Below, piece after piece: positions 51,897-61,140 of a stretch of 64,000 nucleotides of DNA. The stretch's first letter is position 1, and each line of letters starts with the position of its first letter. This DNA comes from Paenibacillus sp. MAHUQ-63 (GTDB lineage: Bacteria; Bacillota; Bacilli; Paenibacillales; NBRC-103111). The translations under genes were made by a program, and so were the position numbers. The notes below the pieces were generated by a model. The model did no database searches, had not been told where the DNA came from, and saw only the letters and a list, made by a program, of their open reading frames with translations. The stretch lies in NCBI RefSeq assembly GCF_028765165.1, contig NZ_JARADB010000003.1, positions 479,210 to 543,209 of the forward strand. The letters run 5' to 3'.

Positions 51897-53501
51897 TTAT
51901 TTTCGCTGCTTTATCTTGTCGTAAGCGTCCTGATACAGCTTTTGCAGCTCGTCGATTTTCATTTTCTTGAGCGTGCTCTGGAACTCGCCCCACTTGTCAA
52001 AGCTAAGCGCTCCAGCGATAAACTTGGTGCTTTGTTCTTCGTAATACTTATCAATATCGTTACGTAAAATATTGATTTGCTGCGCAGTTTGCTCGTCGAA
52101 CATCGGAGCCGCATAGAGAATTTTCGGCATATAAGGATCGAGCTTCTTTTGGGCTTCCTGTACCTGCGGCGGGTTGATGAACGAAGCTACCTTTTCGCTA
52201 ATCAGATGAGGAGCCCCGCCTCCGGCGTAAGGAGTGATTTTGGACTGATTGCCTGTCGCCAGGAAGGCGTCCGTATAATAAGGAATCCCATTGCGCATTT
52301 CATAATTCTCTCCTTGGCGGCCGAATCGCAGCAAAGTAGCTCCTTCGTCACTGTAAAAATAATCAATCCAACGCATCGTTGCTTCCGGATTCTTATTCAC
52401 CGAGGTGATGGCGAAAGCTCCGAAATCCCGTGGCACTGGAGCTGACAACTGCAGCCTGTCGCCATGCGGCCCTTTTACTGGAGCTATGCCGGCGTATTGT
52501 TCGTTCACTTTCCCACCCAGCATCGGATTGTTCGTCTGGTCAAAGAAGAAGCCTGTATTGCCTGATCCTTGCTTCGCCAAATATTGCGCTTCTTTCTGTG
52601 AAAAGATCTCCTGATCCAGAAGCTTTTCCGAATACAGCTTATTTAAATACATTAACATCTCTCTATTCCGGTCATTCCCCATCCATATTTGGACTTTGTC
52701 ATTCTCGATGTTAATGTAATAGCCAAGCTGCTTATCCAGGCCGAATGACCCGCCCATGATATCGGCAACCGGGATGCCTAAGCCAGGTCCACCGCTGGCA
52801 CGAGCCGTCATCGGAATTTCATCTTGCTTGCCGTTGCCATTCGGATCCTTATCACGGAACGCTTTTAGAACTTCGTACAATTCTTCCGTCGTTTCCGGTT
52901 CTTTCAGATTTAGTTTTTTCAGCCACGATTGGTTCATCCATCGCTTGTCCGTTCTGGCAGCGTTTACAGAAACAATGCCTGGCAGCGCATAAATATGACC
53001 TTCCGGCGTCGTGATCGCCGAGCGAATCTCCGGATACGTGTCCATCAGCTTCTTCATGTTCGGTGCATATTTATCGATCAAGTTCTCAAGCGGAATCAGC
53101 TGCCCGCCCGAGCCGTAGCGAATGGCCTCAAGAGGTGTGAGACCGGAGCGGTACATAGCGTCCGGAAGCTCATTGGACGCGAACAACAAGTTCTTCTTCT
53201 CCGCGAAGCCGTCCGTCGGCGCTTCAATGAATTCCACCTGCACGTTGCTCAGCTTCTCATAATCCTGGAACACCGGCATATCCTTGAAAGGTCCGTTAGC
53301 CGGCGCAATCCGCGTGAACATCTTAAGCTTGAGCGGTTGGCTTACAATCGGGAATCCTTCGGATGACACGCTTTTCGTTGCATCGCCCTGAGGCTTCTTC
53401 TCTTGATCTGTGCTCGAAGCCGTATCGGAGCTGCAGGCGGATAACGTCATACTGGAAACAACTAAAGTAGAAAGCAGTAAAGTCCCCCAATTTTTTTTCA
53501 T
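51897..53501 (-). CDS. Extracellular sugar-binding lipoprotein (third cassette)
   Basis: This 534-residue protein has the signal peptide WGTLLLSTLVVSSMTLSACSS with lipobox LSAC. Mature LplA-like fold segments include RIAPANGPFKDMPVFQDYEKL near residue 65 and GNGKQDEIPMTARASGGPG near 220. It heads the uptake operon with GH51 and GH43 enzymes, so arabino-oligosaccharides are the likely ligands. A cre-like site lies between promoter and gene. Confidence 0.9.
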   Translation of the reverse strand: MKKNWGTLLLSTLVVSSMTLSACSSDTASSTDQEKKPQGDATKSVSSEGFPIVSQPLKLKMFTRIAPANGPFKDMPVFQDYEKLSNVQVEFIEAPTDGFAEKKNLLFASNELPDAMYRSGLTPLEAIRYGSGGQLIPLENLIDKYAPNMKKLMDTYPEIRSAITTPEGHIYALPGIVSVNAARTDKRWMNQSWLKKLNLKEPETTEELYEVLKAFRDKDPNGNGKQDEIPMTARASGGPGLGIPVADIMGGSFGLDKQLGYYINIENDKVQIWMGNDRNREMLMYLNKLYSEKLLDQEIFSQKEAQYLAKQGSGNTGFFFDQTNNPMLGGKVNEQYAGIAPVKGPHGDRLQLSAPVPRDFGAFAITSVNKNPEATMRWIDYFYSDEGATLLRFGRQGENYEMRNGIPYYTDAFLATGNQSKITPYAGGGAPHLISEKVASFINPPQVQEAQKKLDPYMPKILYAAPMFDEQTAQQINILRNDIDKYYEEQSTKFIAGALSFDKWGEFQSTLKKMKIDELQKLYQDAYDKIKQRK

Positions 53502-53539
53502 TTTATCTTTCCTCCGTTCGTGGATGTTAGCCCTTGTTG

Positions 53540-53553
53540 AGAAAGCGTTTTCT
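53540..53553 (-). promoter_or_regulatory. Candidate cre site in front of the third cassette
   Basis: AGAAAACGCTTTCT on the minus strand is near-palindromic and close to cre consensus. It lies 14 bp downstream of a TATAAT box (53567-53572), a position where CcpA would block transcription. Confidence 0.5.
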
Positions 53554-53617
53554 AAGGGTTGCTCTCATTATAATGAATGTCGACTCCCCAATGGTTCAAC
53601 ATATATGACTTTCCATT

Positions 53618-55222
53618 CTACTTTTTTGACTGTTTCAAATGATCGATATACGCTTGCGGCGTCATTCCCGTTATCCCTTTGAATACTTTGAAGAAATACG
53701 TATAGCTCACGAAGCCGACCTCGCTGCTGATCTGTTTCAGTGCATAAGAGCCTGATTCCATCAGCATGCAGCCTTTCTTAATGCGAACCCGGTTCAAATA
53801 CTCGGTGAAGGTCAACTGCGTCTCCTCCTTGAACAGCCTGCTTAGATAGGAAGGATTCAAGTTCAAGGCGCCGGCCGTACTGTCCAGAGAAATGTTAGAA
53901 GCATAATGGTCGGTGATGAATTGCACCGCTTTGGCAATATGGCGCGAATACGGTTCGCCGGCATGCTGCTTCTTGATCGTCTCCACCAACTGGGCGAAGT
54001 ACGCTAACAGCCGCCGTTCCAGCTCGGACACGCTCCCCATGCGGGCAAGCTCGTTCCGTGATGACGCCATGTCCAGATCCTCGGTCGACATGTGCGGATC
54101 ATGCCGCTTCAACGATAATTGCACGAGATGCAGCATTTCGCTGACGATCACTTGCACCGTCATGGCATAGACAGGGAGATGAGCTGCTGCGGCAAAAATC
54201 GTTTGAACCGTGTGCTGGATCCGCTCACCGTCCAGCTGCTCCAGGAAGAGCAGCAGCTGCTTCTGCTGCTCGGCAAACCGGGCATCCCGCAGCATGGAGG
54301 CGTTCATGCCTTGCTGGAACTTGGCGTCCAGCTCTTGGTCGGCTGTGCGGTAGCTGCCTCCAAGCTGCTTCAGGCTGCCGCATAGAGGCCCGATGACATG
54401 CACGCATTTCATGTTCAAAAACTTCTCCAGCGCGTGAGCTAGCGAGCTAACCGCCTGGCGGATGGAGCTGGCGACCGTATGCTCGCTTCGTTCCTCCGAG
54501 GCGAAGAGCGCAATGAAACGCCCCTCCCCTACATAGCCGACCGTCCGCGTCTGCACGTCGCCGATCGCCATCTGCATCACATCGATGGCCTGCTGCACAA
54601 GCCGGTTCTTCTGCACATCGTTCAAAGACTCCGTCAGCAGCAGAAAAGGAACGATTTGTACGGCGGCTACGCCGTAATTAACACAATGGGCGTAGAGCCC
54701 ATTATCCTTCGCATAAGCTTGCAGCGCTTCCCCTGCATGCTCCGCATCTCGGGCCAAATTAGCCACGTATTCCCGAAGGATGACCGGGCTTAAGCGCTCG
54801 ATCATTTTGGATTGCGCGCTTCTAGCTTCATGCTCCCGTTCTTCGCTCCGCAGCGCTTGAACCGCCTGTTCCAGCAGTCCCAGAAGCGTCGCCGGATTCA
54901 AGCGGTGCTTGAGCAAATAGTCCATCGCCCCGTTCATCAAGCAGGTTCGCACATAATCGTAATCGTCGAACGAGCTCAGCATAATCATCTTCACCTTCGG
55001 GAACCGCTCTCGGATCATCCGGCTCAGCTCCACGCCGTTCATAATGGGCATGCTCACATCCAGGATGGCAATATGCGGCGCCTCCCGCTCCATCATCGTA
55101 AGCGCGATCTCTCCGTTCTGCGCTTCACCGCAGATGGTGAACCCATGCTTCTCCCAATCCAGCATACTCTTCATATCGTTACGGGCCAGCGCCTCGTCAT
55201 CCACCAACAAAACACGAAACAT
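53618..55222 (-). CDS. YesN-type response regulator
   Basis: This 534-residue cytoplasmic protein has an N-terminal receiver domain: Asp8/Asp9 in LLVDDE, phospho-acceptor Asp55 in HIAILDVSMPIMNG, and a Lys in AMDYLLKHRLNP near 106. A long linker and a C-terminal AraC-type helix-turn-helix follow near residue 430-530, with LDSTAGALNLNPSYLSRLFKE and LKQISSEVGFVSYTYFFKVF. It is immediately downstream of the kinase gene (3 bp). It probably switches on the uptake operon that follows. Confidence 0.92.
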   Translation of the reverse strand: MFRVLLVDDEALARNDMKSMLDWEKHGFTICGEAQNGEIALTMMEREAPHIAILDVSMPIMNGVELSRMIRERFPKVKMIMLSSFDDYDYVRTCLMNGAMDYLLKHRLNPATLLGLLEQAVQALRSEEREHEARSAQSKMIERLSPVILREYVANLARDAEHAGEALQAYAKDNGLYAHCVNYGVAAVQIVPFLLLTESLNDVQKNRLVQQAIDVMQMAIGDVQTRTVGYVGEGRFIALFASEERSEHTVASSIRQAVSSLAHALEKFLNMKCVHVIGPLCGSLKQLGGSYRTADQELDAKFQQGMNASMLRDARFAEQQKQLLLFLEQLDGERIQHTVQTIFAAAAHLPVYAMTVQVIVSEMLHLVQLSLKRHDPHMSTEDLDMASSRNELARMGSVSELERRLLAYFAQLVETIKKQHAGEPYSRHIAKAVQFITDHYASNISLDSTAGALNLNPSYLSRLFKEETQLTFTEYLNRVRIKKGCMLMESGSYALKQISSEVGFVSYTYFFKVFKGITGMTPQAYIDHLKQSKK

Positions 55223-55225
55223 CTT

Positions 55226-57007
55226 TCATCCCTCCTGCTGCAATTGGGCCTGCTCCGCCGCCTTCCACGGAATGAGCGGAAATTTAATCTGTACCGTGGT
55301 ATGGCTGTTCGGCTCGCTATGAACAAACACGCCGTAAGACTCTCCGAACAGGCGCACGATCCGTTCATGCACGTTGCGGACTCCCATCCCGCTGAAACGC
55401 GTATTCGTCTGAACCTCGAACAGCGCATCGATCTGCGCTTGCGTCATGCCCTTGCCGTTATCTCTGACTTCAATTCGCAGCTCTTGGCCTTCCACATAAA
55501 TGTGAATATGCACGAGTCCTTCATGCTCGGAGGCGGAGATTCCGTGAATGATTGCATTCTCCACAAGCGGCTGCAGCATCAGCTTCAGCACGCTGAATTG
55601 CAGAAGCTCCTCCTCTTTCACTTCAATAAGCAACCGGATCGGCTCTACATATTTGTATTTTTCAATATTGACATAACTGCGGACATATTGCAGCTCTTCC
55701 TGCAAGGTAAGAAATTCATTCGTATTGCCGAGCACACCGCGCATCAGCTCGATGAGCGACTCCGATACCTCCACAATGTTCGGCACCCCGTTCAGCTTGG
55801 CCAAATATTTCACCGTATTGAGCGAATTATATAGAAAATGCGGGCGAATCTGCGCCTGCAGTACGGCCAACTCCGCTTCCCGCTTAGCCTTCTCGGTCGT
55901 CACGATCCCTTCTAGCAAGCGCTTTAATTCCTCGACCATGCCCTTGAAAACATGGTATAGCTGGCCGATTTCATCTTTGGAGCGGATCTCAACGGCCGGC
56001 AGCGTCATGTTGCCTTCCGTCACATGCATCATCATCGATCGCAATCTGCGAATATTCCGGGTAATACGCGAGGATACCTGCAGCGTGCCGATTACGATGA
56101 ACATAAACACAATAATGGCTACTGTTGCCAGTACATTGCGGATTCGAGCCGTTTCCGTGAGCAGAGACTTCATCGGGACGAGAGTGAGTGTCGTCCATCC
56201 GGTATAAGCGGATTTCCGCATGACGACCAGGTACGATTTTTGATCGATCATTCTTTCCACCGATCCGTCCGTGCCCGCCAATTCCTGGCCAAGCCCAACG
56301 ATCGTTTCCTTGTCGAAGGCGCTCGTCTGCGGCTGGTAGATGAATTCATTCTTCCTGTCCACGACATACATCATGCTGTCCGAGGTCGGTTTGACGTCAT
56401 ATATTTTCTTAATGAACTCGTCATTCAGATCGAACATGACCATGCCGATCAAGCTTCGGTTGTAGCGCAGCTCGCGCCCGGTCACGATCGAATCGCTGAC
56501 GCCGGTTTGATGGAAATAAGCATGGCCCGACGGATTTTGCAGCAAATCTTTCATCATCGGTGTCAGCAAAATATTCTTATCCAGCCAAGGGGAACCGACG
56601 AAGAACACCTTCTCGTTCAAACCAATGACAGCTACCCGCGATATGTAAGGCTTATAGGCGATCAAAGCGGACAAAAACTCCTCGATCCTCTTCTGCTCCT
56701 GGAACCATTCGTAACTCGGCTCTACTGACTTGCTTTGCAGCGTATCCAGCACGGTCCGATTCGTAGCGACTACCGTATTCAGACGGCTAACCTCCTCCAG
56801 CCGGAGATTCAAGGACTCATCCGCCTGCCGGATGCTTTCGGTTACGGACGTTATCGCATTATTTTTGACCGTTTCTCTCATATACAGATAGACAATACTC
56901 GTCACGGCTACGATGCCAAGCAGCGTGACCAGCGAGAAAGCGACGAAGATTTTCCCCTGGATGCTTACCGTAGGTGAAATGAACTTCTTTAAGGAGAAAA
57001 ACTTCAT
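55226..57007 (-). CDS. YesM-type sensor histidine kinase
   Basis: This 593-residue membrane kinase has a helix near 18-42 (IFVAFSLVTLLGIVAVTSIVYLY), an extracytoplasmic dCache-like sensor to about 290, a second helix near 298-318 and a HAMP linker. The His_kinase segment has the phosphorylated His in QIRPHFLYNSLNTVKYLAK near residue 395. The ATPase domain has the N-box NAIIHGISA and G-box DNGKGMT. It phosphorylates the YesN-type regulator encoded next to it. It is upstream of the arabinan uptake operon. Confidence 0.93.
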   Translation of the reverse strand: MKFFSLKKFISPTVSIQGKIFVAFSLVTLLGIVAVTSIVYLYMRETVKNNAITSVTESIRQADESLNLRLEEVSRLNTVVATNRTVLDTLQSKSVEPSYEWFQEQKRIEEFLSALIAYKPYISRVAVIGLNEKVFFVGSPWLDKNILLTPMMKDLLQNPSGHAYFHQTGVSDSIVTGRELRYNRSLIGMVMFDLNDEFIKKIYDVKPTSDSMMYVVDRKNEFIYQPQTSAFDKETIVGLGQELAGTDGSVERMIDQKSYLVVMRKSAYTGWTTLTLVPMKSLLTETARIRNVLATVAIIVFMFIVIGTLQVSSRITRNIRRLRSMMMHVTEGNMTLPAVEIRSKDEIGQLYHVFKGMVEELKRLLEGIVTTEKAKREAELAVLQAQIRPHFLYNSLNTVKYLAKLNGVPNIVEVSESLIELMRGVLGNTNEFLTLQEELQYVRSYVNIEKYKYVEPIRLLIEVKEEELLQFSVLKLMLQPLVENAIIHGISASEHEGLVHIHIYVEGQELRIEVRDNGKGMTQAQIDALFEVQTNTRFSGMGVRNVHERIVRLFGESYGVFVHSEPNSHTTVQIKFPLIPWKAAEQAQLQQEG

Positions 57008-57040
57008 GGACGGAACCCCTTTCCCATTCGCCTTAATTAG

Positions 57041-57083
57041 AAAAAAACATGAACCCGGCCCGTCTCCAGGCGTGATTCATGTT
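57041..57083 (-). terminator. Terminator of the tandem GH43 gene
   Basis: AACATGAA pairs with TTCATGTT around an inner GCC/GGC pairing, followed by seven T residues. It lies just after the stop at 57090 and 34 bp before the kinase start codon. Confidence 0.85.
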
Positions 57084-57089
57084 CTAATA

Positions 57090-58877
57090 TTACCTACTGC
57101 AGGGCGTTATGCATAGCCCCTCTCCGTCATCTTCGGCCTGAAGCAGGACGATACCCGGACGGGTGCGGAACGGAGCGGTCCGGTCGTTGCCGAAGAAGGT
57201 TGACCACAGCTTGCCTTCCCGGTCGGTGAACATCGTGCCATGCCCGCCGTGCGGAACCGCCAAGCGTCTCGGCGTATACGGACCGTACACGTGGTCGGAG
57301 ACGGCGTACATAAGATCGTACGTGCCGTCTACGCGCGTATCGCCGTTCCATTCCGCAGCCCCCAGAATATACTTGCCTTGATGCTTGACAATGAAAGCTC
57401 CTTCATACCCGACGCGCTGTCCGTCCGAGCATAGCAGCTTGCAGGGGTCTTCCGCGAAGCCCGTCATATCTGTCTTCATCCGGGCGATTTTACCGTCCTG
57501 CCAGACGAAATACACCTGGCCGTCCTCATCTTGGAATAGACTGGAATCAATATCCGTATTCGTCATCCGGCCCATATCGAGATAAGGTCCTTCCGGCTTG
57601 CCGGATGCGCTCTTGATTAATCCGGTCCCCCCGCCCTTCAGCGAATATGTGATCCAGAACGTGCCGTACAAATAGATCATCTCCGGTGCCCATAGGCACG
57701 GGTCTTCATAAATGTTGTTCTCCCAGGTGCCGTTCTCGGCCAAGTCCCATACTTTGGCCACATGCCGCCACTGCTGCATATCGGCAGAGTTCCACACATG
57801 AAGCTGATTGTTGCGGTCCCAGAAATTGCTGTACGGCTTATCGGAGGTCCCGGTCATATAATACGTCCCGTCGGGTCCGACGCTGATATGCGGGTCGCGA
57901 ATCGGGAAGCCGGCGACCGGCTTCAGGCTGCCCACGGCCCCTTTCTCCAGCACGGCATCCTCATTCGGACGGATGAAGCCCGGTTCCGTCACGGACATCG
58001 GAACGATGGAGGGGTAGTGCTCGACAGGCGAATAGCTGCCGCACCCGGTGAAAGAAGCATACAGCCGGTCATCCGGGCCGTCAAACAAGCTGATCTGCCC
58101 GCCGTGCGGCAGCGCCAAATACCGGCGGCTGTAGGGGCCATAGATCGACCGGCTTACCGCTGCGAACGTATCGACGGCATCGCTGCCCATTCGAGCGAGC
58201 CGGTCCGCACAGAACAGATAATAGTACCCGTCCCGTTTGTACAAACAAGCCCCGTGCGAGCCCGCTTGCCATTGATTCGTGAAGGATGGCCGGTCCTCAC
58301 GTCCCGGTACTTTCCAAGGCTGCACTTCGGCCGTAATCGGACTCTCCGCAAGGCCGGTCAGATCGTCCTTCATGCGGGCGATTCGGCCATTGCCGTAAAC
58401 CCAGTAGACGGCCCCGTCTTCATCCTCGAACAGCGAGGCGTCCCGGCCGTCCGCCGTCATCCTTCCCATATCCCGGTAAGGGCCATGAACGGAGCCGGAT
58501 TCGCTCCGCAGCAAGCCCGTCCCTCCTTCGGTTAACCCGTAAGCGACCCAGAACGTGCCATGCAAATAGCGGATTTCCGGCGCACGAACGCCCTGCCCGC
58601 TCCCCTTCTCCTGCTGCCATGTTCCCTCGGCTTCCATGCGCCAGACCGTTTCCGGTCCCGTCCATGCCTTCAAATCCGGGGAAGTCCATATTTGCAGGCT
58701 GGTGCCTTGTGTCGTTCCGGTCAAATAGTACGTTCCGTCAGGTCCCTTGCAGATACTCGCGTCTTCCAGCGGGACCGGCATAATCGGGCGGATGACGACG
58801 GCCGTGTCCGAATAGCCCGTGCATGCGGACCATTCCGTTTCGGGATGCGGAGGTTTGATGAGAAAGTCGCTCTTCAC
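57090..58877 (-). CDS. Tandem two-propeller GH43-like protein
   Basis: This 595-residue cytoplasmic protein is built of two GH43-like five-bladed propellers of about 280 residues each. In half 1, PLEDASICKGPDGTYYLTG (Asp39) and GRDASLFEDEDG (Asp146) are visible. In half 2, PIRDPHISVGPDGTYYMTG and DIDSSLFQDEDG are equivalent. The acid Glu appears in half 2 (GYEGAF), but the matching position in half 1 is His (GSHGAC). Half 1 is therefore probably not catalytic. The start is GTG, after AGGAGG. It is divergent from the AraC gene at 59094 and precedes the YesM-type kinase gene after a terminator. Confidence 0.82.
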   Translation of the reverse strand: MKSDFLIKPPHPETEWSACTGYSDTAVVIRPIMPVPLEDASICKGPDGTYYLTGTTQGTSLQIWTSPDLKAWTGPETVWRMEAEGTWQQEKGSGQGVRAPEIRYLHGTFWVAYGLTEGGTGLLRSESGSVHGPYRDMGRMTADGRDASLFEDEDGAVYWVYGNGRIARMKDDLTGLAESPITAEVQPWKVPGREDRPSFTNQWQAGSHGACLYKRDGYYYLFCADRLARMGSDAVDTFAAVSRSIYGPYSRRYLALPHGGQISLFDGPDDRLYASFTGCGSYSPVEHYPSIVPMSVTEPGFIRPNEDAVLEKGAVGSLKPVAGFPIRDPHISVGPDGTYYMTGTSDKPYSNFWDRNNQLHVWNSADMQQWRHVAKVWDLAENGTWENNIYEDPCLWAPEMIYLYGTFWITYSLKGGGTGLIKSASGKPEGPYLDMGRMTNTDIDSSLFQDEDGQVYFVWQDGKIARMKTDMTGFAEDPCKLLCSDGQRVGYEGAFIVKHQGKYILGAAEWNGDTRVDGTYDLMYAVSDHVYGPYTPRRLAVPHGGHGTMFTDREGKLWSTFFGNDRTAPFRTRPGIVLLQAEDDGEGLCITPCSR

Positions 58878-58910
58878 AAGTAGCGCCTCCTAGCGTGTGT
58901 TTTTAAGAAT

Positions 58911-58939
58911 AGTATAACGCGCGTTAGGCTTACGCTTAA
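58911..58939 (-). promoter_or_regulatory. Weak promoter with palindrome TAACGCGCGTTA
   Basis: On the minus strand TATACT (58911-58916) lies 17 bp after TTAAGC (58934-58939). A perfect 12-bp palindrome TAACGCGCGTTA at 58915-58926 overlaps the -10 region, consistent with a repressor site in front of the tandem GH43 gene. Confidence 0.4.
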
Positions 58940-59008
58940 TAGAGAAACCGGAAGAACAGGTGAGGAATATGGACATCTCCTTCACTCCAAAGCCGTTTTT
59001 GTCAATTG

Positions 59009-59038
59009 TTGTCCTACTTCTTCGCGCCATGCTACAAT
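59009..59038 (+). promoter_or_regulatory. Predicted promoter of the AraC gene at 59094
   Basis: TTGTCC (59009-59014) and TACAAT (59033-59038) are separated by 18 bp, with TATAAT just after. The start ATG at 59094 follows GAGGGAGC. Confidence 0.5.
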
Positions 59039-59093
59039 ATAATGACAAGAAATGACAAGCATCGGGATCGACTTATAGAGGGAGCTGCGGACG

Positions 59094-59933
59094 ATGTCGA
59101 ATACCCCGGGGAAACAAGGGCCTATCTACCATCTGCCTCCTTTTGGAGAGCCGCCACCGTTAAGCGTACAATTCATTGGCGTCAATTACTGTGAACCTCA
59201 TTACCGGAACGTTCGAACGCTGGCCAGAATTACCGTGATCGGTTATGTGCTTGCCGGCCAAGGCCGTGTACAAGCCGGTCCCTTGTCAGGCATTGCCCGG
59301 CGCGGGGATATTTTCATCCTGCCGGCAGGCTGCAGACACGAAGTGACCGCAGACCCGGATCATTCCGACACATGGAGTTACATCTGGTTAAACATAAGCG
59401 GCTCGTGGATCTTGAACATGCTGGAGGCTTATAAACTGCTTGATCATATCACGGTACAGGACAGCGGTCTTGAGCCTGTCTTTCAAGATGCTATTGAAAG
59501 CGCTAAGACCCTAACGATTGAAGACATGCAAAGTTATATTCAAATCGTCCTGATGCGTATCGTCGTCTCCCTGTCGGAATCGCTTCGCGGAAGAGGAGAC
59601 ACGCTTACCCCTACGGTTCGCGCGATTAAACAATTTCTGGACAATCATATTCTTCATCCGTTCGACTCCGGTAAGCTCGCGGACCATATCGGCCTTTCCT
59701 ACAAACAGATGAACCGGTTGTTCAAACAAGAAGCCGGTACGACGCTATACAATTATGTTATCAACAAAAAGATTGAATCCGCCAAACTGATGCTGCTGGA
59801 CACGCAGCTGACCGTCAGCGATATCGGGTATAAGCTGGGATATGACGATCCGCACTATTTCTCCAACTTATTCCATTCCAAAGCTGGCGTAAGACCGAGT
59901 GAATTCCGCAAGCTGCTTGGCCGAACGGAGTAA
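59094..59933 (+). CDS. AraC-family regulator with N-terminal cupin
   Basis: This 279-residue soluble regulator has an N-terminal half that fits a cupin sugar-sensing domain (RRGDIFILPAGCRHEVTADPD near residue 75). The C-terminal 100 residues form the AraC helix-turn-helix pair, with DSGKLADHIGLSYKQMNRLFKQ near 190 and TVSDIGYKLGYDDPHYFSNLF near 242. It is divergent from the tandem GH43 gene and 33 bp before the diguanylate cyclase gene. It probably controls GH43 in response to a sugar. Confidence 0.88.
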   Translation: MSNTPGKQGPIYHLPPFGEPPPLSVQFIGVNYCEPHYRNVRTLARITVIGYVLAGQGRVQAGPLSGIARRGDIFILPAGCRHEVTADPDHSDTWSYIWLNISGSWILNMLEAYKLLDHITVQDSGLEPVFQDAIESAKTLTIEDMQSYIQIVLMRIVVSLSESLRGRGDTLTPTVRAIKQFLDNHILHPFDSGKLADHIGLSYKQMNRLFKQEAGTTLYNYVINKKIESAKLMLLDTQLTVSDIGYKLGYDDPHYFSNLFHSKAGVRPSEFRKLLGRTE

Positions 59934-59966
59934 TACCGTTCCATCACTTTCAGACGGAGCTTCCCT

Positions 59967-61133
59967 ATGAACGTACAATTGGATTTGACAACGATGCTGA
60001 TTGCGCTTGTGATCGGGCACCTCTTCACGGTGATGTTCATAGCCGCTTATCTGCGCGGGCAGAAGAACGATACGACCGTTCAACTCTTCATCACGGCCAA
60101 ATGCGCCCAAGCCGCAGCTTGGTTCGTTCTGATGCTGCGCGGTGGCATGACCGACCCGTTGACGGTCTCTTCGGTGAACTCGCTGCTATTCATCGGGTAC
60201 GCCTTCGAAGCCGTTTCCATCGTCCATTGCCGGCAGGCACTCAGCCGTTTAACGAAGTTCCTGTACATCGCACTGGTTGCCGTGAATATCGCCGGATTCC
60301 ATATGATCCTTCTCTTCTTCAACAGTGAGAGATTACGGATTATTTTTGCTTCCGCAGGAATAGCGGCGCTGATAGTCCTGCCCGCATACCGGCTGCTTCG
60401 CGGGCGAACGGGTTCCAATCTCGCGAAGATCATGGGCTATTTCTATACGCTGGTTATCGTTACGCTTCTGGGCAGGATCGCTTTGGCCCTTCTTTTCAAC
60501 AATCCGCTAAGCTTATTCAGCCACGGCGCCAATCAGACCGTGATGCTGCTTGCCCAATATTTGATCATGATTTCGGGGAATACGGGTTTCGTACTATTAA
60601 TGAAGGAACGAACAGACCGTGAGCTGTACATACTGGCCCATTATGACGATTTGACCGGCGCCATGAACCGCAGAGCGTTTATTTCACGCGCCAAGATGTG
60701 CTTAACGGCTCATGCCAGGGTCAGGGAACCGGTCAGCCTGCTGCTGTTCGATATCGACCAGTTCAAACATATTAACGATTCGTTCGGCCACGATGCGGGC
60801 GATCGCGTCCTGGTCGACCTTTCCTCGCAAGTGAAACGGCATATGGGTACGGACGATCTGTTTGCCCGGTACGGCGGGGATGAGTTTGCCATTTTACTTC
60901 CAGGCACGGCTGAAATGGCATCCACACAGCGCTCGGAACGCATTCGGCAAGCGGTGGAGGAGTCCGTCGCGATGTCCGCTAACATCCCCTATACGATCAG
61001 CATCGGCGTCTTGACGGTTATACCGGACCGCGATACGACATTTGAAGCGCTATACAGCACTTGCGATCAAGCGCTATACCAAGCCAAAGCGCTGGGACGG
61101 AATGCCGTATCCCGAGCCTTACCCGCCGAATAA
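59967..61133 (+). CDS. Membrane diguanylate cyclase (GGDEF)
   Basis: This 388-residue protein has about seven membrane segments in the first 215 residues, starting LTTMLIALVIGHLFTVMFIAAYL. A C-terminal GGDEF domain follows. The active-site loop RYGGDEFAILLPG is intact near residue 302, so it probably makes cyclic di-GMP. The autoinhibitory RxxD site is absent: the matching positions read GTDD. It follows the AraC gene by 33 bp and converges on thrS with a 7-bp gap. Confidence 0.92.
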   Translation: MNVQLDLTTMLIALVIGHLFTVMFIAAYLRGQKNDTTVQLFITAKCAQAAAWFVLMLRGGMTDPLTVSSVNSLLFIGYAFEAVSIVHCRQALSRLTKFLYIALVAVNIAGFHMILLFFNSERLRIIFASAGIAALIVLPAYRLLRGRTGSNLAKIMGYFYTLVIVTLLGRIALALLFNNPLSLFSHGANQTVMLLAQYLIMISGNTGFVLLMKERTDRELYILAHYDDLTGAMNRRAFISRAKMCLTAHARVREPVSLLLFDIDQFKHINDSFGHDAGDRVLVDLSSQVKRHMGTDDLFARYGGDEFAILLPGTAEMASTQRSERIRQAVEESVAMSANIPYTISIGVLTVIPDRDTTFEALYSTCDQALYQAKALGRNAVSRALPAE

Positions 61134-61140
61134 CGCCTGG

